Source of the DNA: Achatina immaculata
Taxonomy: Eukaryota; Mollusca; Gastropoda; Stylommatophora; Achatinidae
Direction: 5' to 3'
DNA: 64,000 bases
NCBI GenBank assembly: GCA_009760885.1
Contig: CM019697.1
Location: 26,686,210 to 26,750,209 of the forward strand
Positions 56,583-64,000 of this stretch are shown here, one piece after another. Each line of letters starts with the position of its first letter. The stretch's first letter is position 1. The translations under genes and the position numbers were made by a program. The notes under the pieces were generated by a model. It had not been told where the DNA came from. It did no database searches and worked only from the letters and a program-made list of their open reading frames with translations.

Positions 56583-58255
56583 TGGCGGTGATTTAACAAA
56601 GACAGAGTGGTGATTTAACAAAGACAGAGTGGTGATTTAACAAAGACAGAGTGGTGATTTAACAAAGACAGAGTGGTGATTTAACAAAGACAGAGTGGTG
56701 ATTTAACAAAGACAGGGCGGTGATTTAACAAAGACCAGGGAAGTGATTTAACAAAACCAGGGCAGTGATTTAACAAAACCAGGGCAGTGATTTAACAAAA
56801 CCAGGGCAGTGATTTAACAAAACCAGGGCAGTGATTTAACAAGGCAGAGGCAGTGATTTAACAAGACCAGGGCAGTGATTTAACAAAGACAGAGCGGTGA
56901 TTTAACAAAGACAGGGCGGTGATTTAACAAAGACAGGGTGGTGATTTAGCAAGGCTAGGACAGTTACTTAACAAAGCCAGGGCAGTGATTTAACAAGGCA
57001 GAGGCAGTGATTTAACAAGACCAGTGCAGTGATTTAACAGGGCAGAGGCAGTGATTTAACAAGGCAGAGGCAGTGATTTAACAAGACCAGTGCAGTGATT
57101 TAACAGGGCAGAGGCAGTGATTTAACAAGGCAGAGGCAGTGATTTAACAAGACCAGTGCAGTGATTTAACAGGGCAGAGGCAGTGATTTAACAAGGCAGA
57201 GGCAGTGATTTAACAAGACCAGTGCAGTGATTTAACAGGGCAGAGGCAGTGATTTAACAAGGCAGAGGCAGTGATTTAACAAGACCAGTGCAGTGATTTA
57301 ACAGGGCAGAGGCAGTGATTTAACAAGGCAGAGGCAGTGATTTAACAAGACCAGTGCAGTGATTTAACAGGGCAGAGGCAGTGATTTAACAAGGCAGAGG
57401 CAGTGATTTAACAAGACCAGGGCAGTGATTTAACAGGGCAGAGGCAGTGATTTAACAAGGCAGAGGCAGTGATTTAACAAGGCAGAGGCAGTGATTTAAC
57501 AAGACCAGGGCAGTGATTTAACAAAGACAGAGCGGTGATTTAACAAAACCAGGGCGGTGATTTAACAAAGACAGGGCAGTGATTTAACAAAACCAGGGCA
57601 GTGATTTAACAAAACCAGGGCAGTGATTTAACAAAACCAGGGCAGTGATTTAACAAGACCAGGGCAGTGATTTAACAAGGCAGAGGCAGTGATTTAACAA
57701 GACCAGGGCAGTGATTTAACAAGGCAGAGGCAGTGATTTAACAAAACCAGGGCAGTGATTTAACAAAACCAGGGCAGTGATTTAACAAGACCAGGGCAGT
57801 GATTTAACAAAGACAGAGGCAGTGATTTAACAAAACCAGGGCAGTGATTTAACAAGACCAGGGCAGTGATTTAACAAGACCAGGGCAGTGATTTAACAAA
57901 CCAGGCAGTGATTTAACAAAACCAGGGCAGTGATTTAACAAGACCAGTGCAGTGATTTAACAAAGACAGAGGCAGTGATTTAACAAAACCAGGGCAGTGA
58001 TTTAACAAGACCAGGGCAGTGATTTAACAAGACCAGGGCAGTGATTTAACAAAACCAGGGCAGTGATTTAACAAGACCAGGGCAGTGATTTAACAAGGCA
58101 GAGGCAGTGATTTAACAAAACCAGGGCAGTGATTTAACAAAACCAGGGCAGTGATTTAACAAGGCAGAGGCAGTGATTTAACAAGGCAGAGGCAGTGATT
58201 TAACAAGACCAGGCAGTGATTAACAAGACCAGGGCAGTGATTTAACAAGGCAGAC
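56583..58255. repeat. 22-bp minisatellite, block 1, about 76 copies
   Basis: The unit is agtgatttaacaaggcagag plus gc, with aaaaccagg, agaccagg and aagacagag variants. A three-unit period (accagtgc, gggcagag, aggcagag) repeats seven times at 57000-57400, a 66-bp higher-order repeat. Confidence 0.96.
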
Positions 58256-58264
58256 AGACACCTG

Positions 58265-58831
58265 CATTCAAAATTATGGGACGCTGGAACCACATGGGTT
58301 AAACTCGCTGTTTAGTTACACGTAACATCATCTTCTTCAATCATTATAGTACCTCTCCACTAAATCCACCCCTTCTTACTTTTCAAACTTCCCACAGCAT
58401 CACTCTGCAACCCGCTATTTTCTCTGCAACCCCTCTCCTCTGCACACATCTTCCCCAATCACCTGTTTCAAATTCTCCTAGCTAGGCCAGTAGTGCGTCA
58501 CTCTCTCTCCCCTCCCCGGTTCCCCATCCACCACTCCCAGTTACAACCCACCGACCACATGTCACAGGTCTCTATTTAAACAATTTCCACGTCCTACCAG
58601 ATCCATTCCTGACACACACAGCCAGACAAGCCACACCTTGCAATTTACAGCTAAATACTCCTTTTAAAAAAAAATTTTTTAACAGTATTCATGTAAATCT
58701 ATTTTTATCTCCACTCCCTATTTCTTCGTCCTGTATGTTTTTGTATGATTAAGGCTCACGCCGAAACGTCACAACTTTGTAATCGTTAAGTAATAAAGCT
58801 GCTCCTACTTTTTTCCACTTTTATACATTCT
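58265..58831. repeat. U element, copy 3 (567 bp)
   Basis: Near-identical to copies 1 and 2 with a few 1-base deletions. It enters directly from the 22-bp array through the join gcagacagacacctg, so it was copied with the array edge. Confidence 0.9.
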
Positions 58832-59355
58832 AGACACCTGAAGGGGATGGAGATGACAGACAGACAGACACCTGAAGGGCATGGAGATGACAGACAGACA
58901 GACACCTGAAGGGCATGGAGATGACAGACAGACAGACACCTGAAGGGCATGGAGATGACAGACAGACAGACACCTGAAGGGCATGGAGATGACAGACAGA
59001 CAGACACCTGAAGGGGATGGAGATGACAGACAGACAGACACCTGAAGGGCATGGAGATGACAGACAGACAGACACCTGAAGGGCATGGAGATGACAGACA
59101 GACAGACACCTGAAGGGGATGGAGATGACAGACAGACAGACAGACACCTGAAGGGCATGGAGATGACAGACAGACAGACACCTGAAGGGCATGGAGATGA
59201 CAGACAGACAGACAGACACCTGAAGGGGATGGAGATGACAGACAGACAGACACCTGAAGGGCATGGAGATGACAGACAGACAGACACCTGAAGGGCATGG
59301 AGATGACAGACAGACAGACACCTGAAGGGCATGGAGATGACAGACAGACAGATAC
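58832..59355. repeat. 30-bp GACA-rich minisatellite, block 4
   Basis: About 17 units. The last units and the join to the 22-bp array (cagataccagaaggccctgg) match block 3, showing that the block 3 to 22-bp join was itself duplicated. Confidence 0.95.
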
Positions 59356-59361
59356 CAGAAG

Positions 59362-60815
59362 GCCCTGGCGGTGATTTAACAAAGACAGAGTGGTGATTTA
59401 ACAAAGACAGAGTGGTGATTTAACAAAGACAGAGTGGTGATTTAACAAAGACAGAGTGGTGATTTAACAAAGACAGAGTGGTGATTTAACAAAGACAGGG
59501 CGGTGATTTAACAAAGACAGGGCAGTGATTTAACAAAACCAGGGCAGTGATTTAACAAAACCAGGGCAGTGATTAACAAAACCAGGGCAGTGATTTAACA
59601 AGACCAGGGCAGTGATTTAACAAGGCAGAGGCAGTGATTTAACAAGACCAGGGCAGTGATTTAACAAGACAGAGCGGTGATTTAACAAGACAGGGCAGTG
59701 ATTTAACAAAGACAGGGCAGTGATTTAACAAGACCAGTGCAGTGATTTAACAAGGCAGAGGCAGTGATTTAACAAGGCAGAGGCAGTGATTTAACAAGAC
59801 CAGGGCAGTGATGTAACAGTGCTAGTGCAGTGATTTAACAAAACCAGGGCAGTGATTTAACAAGGCAGAGGCAGTGATTTAACAAGGCAGAGGCAGTGAT
59901 TTAACAAGACCAGGGCAGTGATGTAACAGTGCTAGTGCAGTGATTTAACAAAGCCCGGGCAGTGATTTAACAAAGCAGAGGCAGTGATTTAACAAGACCA
60001 GTGCAGTGATTTAACAAGACCAGGGGAGTGATTTAACAAGACCAGTGCAGTGATTTAACCAAACCAGGGCAGTGATTTAACAAGGCAGAGGCAGTGATTT
60101 AACAAAACCAGTGCAGTGATTTAACCAAACCAGTGCAGTGATTTAACAAGGCAGAGGCAGTGATTTAACAAGGCAGAGGCAGTGATTTAACAAGACCAGT
60201 GCAGTGATTTAACCAAACCAGTGCAGTGATTTAACAAGGCAGAGGCAGTGATTTAACAAGACCAGTGCAGTGATTTAACCAAACCAGGGCAGTGATTTAA
60301 CAAGGCAGAGGCAGTGATTTAACAAGACCAGGGCAGTGATTTAACAAGACCAGGGCAGTGATTTAACAAGGCAGAGGCAGTGATTTAACAAGGCAGAGGC
60401 AGTGATTTAACAAGGCAGAGGCAGTGATTTAACAGGGCAGAGGCAGTGATTTAACAAGGCAGAGGCAGTGATTTAACAAGGCAGAGGCAGTGATTTAACA
60501 AGGCAGAGGCAGTGATTTAACAAGGCAGAGGCAGTGATTTAACAGGGCAGAGGCAGTGATTTAACAAGGCAGAGGCAGTGATTTAACAAGGCAGAGGCAG
60601 TGATTTAACAAGGCAGAGGCAGTGATTTAACAGGGCAGAGGCAGTGATTTAACAAGGCAGAGGCAGTGATTTAACAAGGCAGAGGCAGTGATTTAACAAG
60701 GCAGAGGCAGTGATTTAACAAGGCAGAGGCAGTGATTTAACAAGGCAGAGGCAGTGATTTAACAAGGCAGAGGCAGTGATTTAACAAGGCAGAGGCAGTA
60801 ATTTAACAGGGCCAG
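59362..60815. repeat. 22-bp minisatellite, block 2, about 66 copies
   Basis: Starts with the same series of cagagtggtgattta units as block 1. The right half (60360-60800) is almost pure aggcagaggcagtgatttaa, a recently homogenised end. Confidence 0.96.
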
Positions 60816-61299
60816 GGCAAGAAAACTTTCCCTGAGCTGAAACGGGACTAGGTGATCTAAGATTCATGGCTAGATATAACTTGAGTAGAACAGCACGATA
60901 AGTATGACTCTCCCCTGAAAGTATATCATGAACTATGGAATAACTGTTCTTGCTGCAGTTCATAGACAGAATTAGTCACGGTCAATGTTGTGTATTTTAT
61001 TCATGATGACTTGCTTCGTTATCCTTAATTTCATCAATCATCATCGACACCTTTCTTTCAGTAAACTTTCTGTTTTAATGTTGTAGGCCAGAATTTTACT
61101 GGATTGTATGATGACAATGTGAAGTCTTGTACGTAACGAAAATAACATGGGAGAGCACTCTAAAACAGTGATTAAACATTTCAGAAACTAATAGTCGATA
61201 ACGCCAGAAATGGAGCATATAGTGCCAGCCAGGAACCTCGCACCCCAAGGTCATTTCCCATCCCCTCCTTCTCGGTCAGCCAAAAATCTATTTTCCTTT
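60816..61299. other. Unique sequence, nothing recognised
   Basis: AT-rich single-copy sequence. The minus frame below 61300 (DFWLTEKEGMGNDLGVRGSW) continues out of the 60-bp repeat for about 40 residues; without splice or start evidence it is not called. Confidence 0.5.
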
Positions 61300-61740
61300 T
61301 ACAGTCTTCTGTAGCTACATGTCCACTAACTTCCTTCAGAGAGAAAGACGTTTTCCTGTTACAGCCTTCTTTAGCTACATGTCCACTAACTTCTGTCAGA
61401 GAGAAAGATGTTTTCCTGTTACAGTTTTCTGTAGATACATGTCCACTAACTTCTTTCAGAGAGAAAGATGTTTTCCTGTTACGGCCTTCTTTAGCCACAT
61501 GTCCACTAACTTCTGTCAGAGAGAAAGATGTTTTCCTGTTACAGCCTTCTTTAGCTACATGTCCACTAACTTCCTTCAGAGAGGAAGATGTTTTCCTGTT
61601 ACAGCCTTCTTTAGCTACATGTCCACTAACTTCTGTCAGAGAGAAAGATGTTTTCCTGTTACAGCCTTCTTTAGCTACATGTCCACTAACTTCCTTCAGA
61701 GAGAAAGATGTTTTCTATTACAGCCTTCATGTCCAGCAAC
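61300..61740. repeat. Minisatellite, 60-bp unit, about 7.3 copies
   Basis: The unit is ccttctttagctacatgtcc plus actaacttctgtcagagaga plus aagatgttttcctgttacag. The cttcc and ctgtc variants alternate, giving a 120-bp dimer. Open on both strands because the unit is a multiple of 3. Confidence 0.95.
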
Positions 61741-61925
61741 TTCTATCAGAGAAATAGATGCGTTCTGTCTAAGCTAGAGTAGGAAGATGCAAAGAGAAGA
61801 AGAGAAGAGGAGAAAGAGAGATAAGAGAAAGAGACCGGAGTGAGATGAAGCAAAGAAAGAGCCAGAGAAAGAGAGATTCAGCTGGGGGCTGACATTCTCT
61901 GTCAGTTTTTGTCTTTAATTCGTGG
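61741..61925. repeat. AGA-rich low-complexity tract
   Basis: 61785-61880 is mostly aga/gaga purine sequence (agaagagaagaggagaaaga). Confidence 0.8.
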
Positions 61926-61929
61926 ATAA

Positions 61930-62196
61930 TTTTTGTGTTCTGCGGGCGTAACTTTTGTGGGACTGTTCTGCGGGCGTAACTTTTGTGGGACTGTTCTGCC
62001 GGCGTAACTTTTGTGGGACTGTTCTGCGGGCGTAACTTTTGTGGCTGTTCTGCGGGCGTAACTTTTGTGGGACTGTTCTGCGGGCGTAACTTTTGTGGGA
62101 CTGTTCTGCGGGCGTAACTTTTGTGGGACTGTTCTGCGGGCGTAACTTTTGTGGGACTGTTCTGCCGGCGTAACTTTTGTGGGACTGTTCTGCCGT
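61930..62196. repeat. Minisatellite, 28-bp unit, about 9.5 copies
   Basis: The unit is gcgggcgtaacttttgtggg plus actgttct. One unit has a 4-bp deletion (gtggctg at 62040). GC-rich compared with the other arrays. Confidence 0.95.
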
Positions 62197-62514
62197 CGAA
62201 TGGAGAGAAGTGCGAAAAATGAAAAATGAGAATGTTAGCAAAAATGAAAGAAATCCCAGTCTCTTGTGGAGAAAGTTGCCGAAATTAGCACATTGCACTC
62301 TGATTTTGCAGGAATGATATAGGGCGGGAAAAATGAGAGGTTTTCAATTAAAACTAAAGTTCTTTGTCGCGGGCATGTCTCTTCAGATTTATTGTCTGCA
62401 GCAAGTCACAGGTCACAGTGACCAATTATCACTGCAAGAACTGGGAGAGAGAAAGAATCTCAGGGTAACCTCCCTTCTATGCGCTCTTGTACAGTAAAAC
62501 TGTCATGTTTTGTG
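62197..62514. other. Unique sequence with an E2F-like site
   Basis: GGGCGGGAAAA at 62322-62332 fits the E2F consensus. No exon or start site can be supported. Confidence 0.3.
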
Positions 62515-63715
62515 TGGTTCTCACAGTCGCACACAATCACATACATATCTCACACAGTACTCACACAATCACACACAGTTCTCACTCAATCACAGTTCTC
62601 ACACAATCACACACAATTATCACTCAATCACATACAATTCTCACATAATCACACACAGTTCTCATTCACTCATACACAGTTCTCACACAATCACACACAG
62701 TTCTAACACAGTTCTCACACAATCACATACAGTTCTCACACAGTTCTCACACTGTCACACACAGTTCTCACACAGATCTCACACTGTTACACATAATGAC
62801 ACACAGTTCTCACACTGTCACACATAGTTCTCACACTGTCACACAATCACACACATTTCTCACACTGTCACACACAGTTCTCACAATCACACACAGTTCT
62901 CACGCAGTTACACGCAATCATACAGTTCTCACACAGTCACACCCAATCACATGCACACTTCTCACACAGTCACACACAATCACACACACTTCTCACACAG
63001 TTCACATACAATCACACACAGTTCACATACAATCACACATAGTTCTCACATAGTCACACACAATCACATAAGTTCTCACACAGTCACACACAGTTATCAT
63101 TCAGTCACACACAATTTTTACTCAATCACACACAGTTTTCACATAGTTCTTACACAGTTCTCACACAATAACAAACAGTTCTCACACTGTCACACATAAT
63201 TTTCACACTGCCACACACAGTCAAGCACATTTCTCACTGTCACACACAGTTCTCACACAATCACACATAGTTCTCACTCAGTCACACAGTTCTCACATTG
63301 TCACACACAGTTCTCACAGTCACAAATAGTTCTCACACTGTCTCACGCAATTACACACAGTTTTCACACTGTCACACACAATTCTCGCACAGTTCTCACA
63401 ACCGCACATAGTTCTCATACAGTCACACACAATCACACACAGTTCTCACACAGTCACACACAATCACACACAATTCTCACACAGTCACACACGGTTCTCA
63501 CACAGTCACACACAGTTCTCACACAGTTTTCACATAATCACACACAGTTACACACAGTGACACACAGTGACACACAGTTCACACACAGTCAAACACAGTT
63601 ACATACAGTCATATACCTTCACACATACATTTCTCACATAGTGACACACAGTTCACACACAATCACACAGCTGCACACAGTTCACACACAGTAATACACA
63701 GTCACAATAACTCAT
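62515..63715. repeat. Degenerate CA-rich repeat (cacacagttctcacacaatca)
   Basis: About 1.2 kb of 10-24-bp units built from acacag, ttctcac and aatcacac. Frames rich in S/H/T are artefacts. Confidence 0.93.
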
Positions 63716-63719
63716 CTGC

Positions 63720-64000
63720 TGTATCTATACATTATTGATGATTCATCTATCTAAGGCTAATGTGGCATCTATGTAGCGCCAATGTGACATCTATGTAGTA
63801 CTGATGTGACATCTATATAGCATTAATGAGACATTTAACTAGCATTTCGGTGACATCTATCTAACATTAATGTGGCATTTATCTAGCAATAATGTTACAT
63901 CTATGTAGTACTGATGTGGCATCTATCAAGCACTAATGTGGCATTTATCTAGTAGAACTAATGTGACATCTGTGTAGCATTAATGTGACTTCTATCTAGC
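63720..64000. repeat. Minisatellite, about 24-bp unit, runs off the window
   Basis: Units such as taatgtgacatctatctagc, about 11 diverged copies. Confidence 0.85.

Noticed and set aside
53729..59404. Cys/Leu/Ser-rich (VCLSV) minus-strand frames of up to 221 codons
   Set aside because: Products of GACA-rich 30-bp arrays; the same sequence appears in all frames.
61181..61498. Minus-strand 105-codon frame ending GVRGSWLALYAPFLA
   Set aside because: Most is the 60-bp repeat in frame; the non-repeat end has no splice or polyadenylation support.

Overview
The window reads as animal nuclear DNA, most likely from a mollusc or another lophotrochozoan. This is inferred from AT-rich DNA with intron-sized gaps, RTE-type, CR1/L2-like and R2-superclade non-LTR retrotransposons, tRNA-derived SINEs, and consensus GT-AG exons. 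There are no bacterial genes, operons, rRNA genes or CRISPR arrays. Well over half of the window is tandem repeat: more than 35 different minisatellites and several microsatellites. Most long open frames are repeat artefacts (units divisible by 3, or 31/26/28-bp units that cycle through frames), not genes.

Layout. 0-8.4 kb: a minus-strand host gene (gene A) with four short exons whose splice phases chain correctly (4636-4546, 4304-4220, 2921-2663, 2143-1982). The last encodes leucine-rich-repeat sequence. A possible further exon at 6898-6137 carries a 60-bp (20-residue) VNTR. The introns hold minisatellites. 8.4-15.8 kb: an RTE 3' end, a 1.69-kb uninterrupted (TATC)n tract inside a 54-bp minisatellite, a 2.5-kb 30-bp array and 1 kb of GCT/GTT triplets. 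15.9-19.8 kb: a minus-strand RTE interrupted by a plus-strand RTE. 19.9-20.8 kb: a CR1/L2-like LINE 3' end inside a minisatellite. 21.3-26.6 kb: one minus-strand RTE copy in which three separate coding segments have become minisatellites (27, 45-51 and about 60 bp), one of them split by another LINE. 27.7-31.2 kb: a nearly complete but broken R2-superclade element (zinc finger, RT with FMDD, CCHC knuckle, restriction-like endonuclease) with a tRNA-like sequence behind it. 31.5-32 kb: another RTE 3' end.

33-50 kb is a satellite field: 26-, 33-, 37-, 25-, 41- and 47-bp arrays (the 47-bp array is 5 kb and contains a duplicated 1.5-kb block), then the caccaaactaaag family, whose 3.2-kb centre is inverted relative to both ends. 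Two SINEs and a SINE head lie here. Two minus-strand exons (50177-50052 and 36168-36083) have matching phase and would make the acidic C-terminus of gene B across a 13.9-kb intron made almost wholly of satellite. 50.3-53.7 kb: more arrays, a third RTE family and a CRE-bearing unique stretch. 53.8-60.8 kb: a compound repeat of GACA-rich 30-bp arrays, 22-bp arrays and three near-identical copies of a 570-bp unit (U) with a ribozyme-like motif. 60.8-64 kb: 60-bp, 28-bp, CA-rich and about 24-bp arrays.

The main biological point is that retroelement copies and intron edges act as seeds for minisatellites: coding segments of an RTE, the 3'UTR of a LINE, and the 3' splice region of a host intron have each been tandemly amplified, and later retroelements inserted into those arrays. 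All calls come from reading the sequence; no database search was made.
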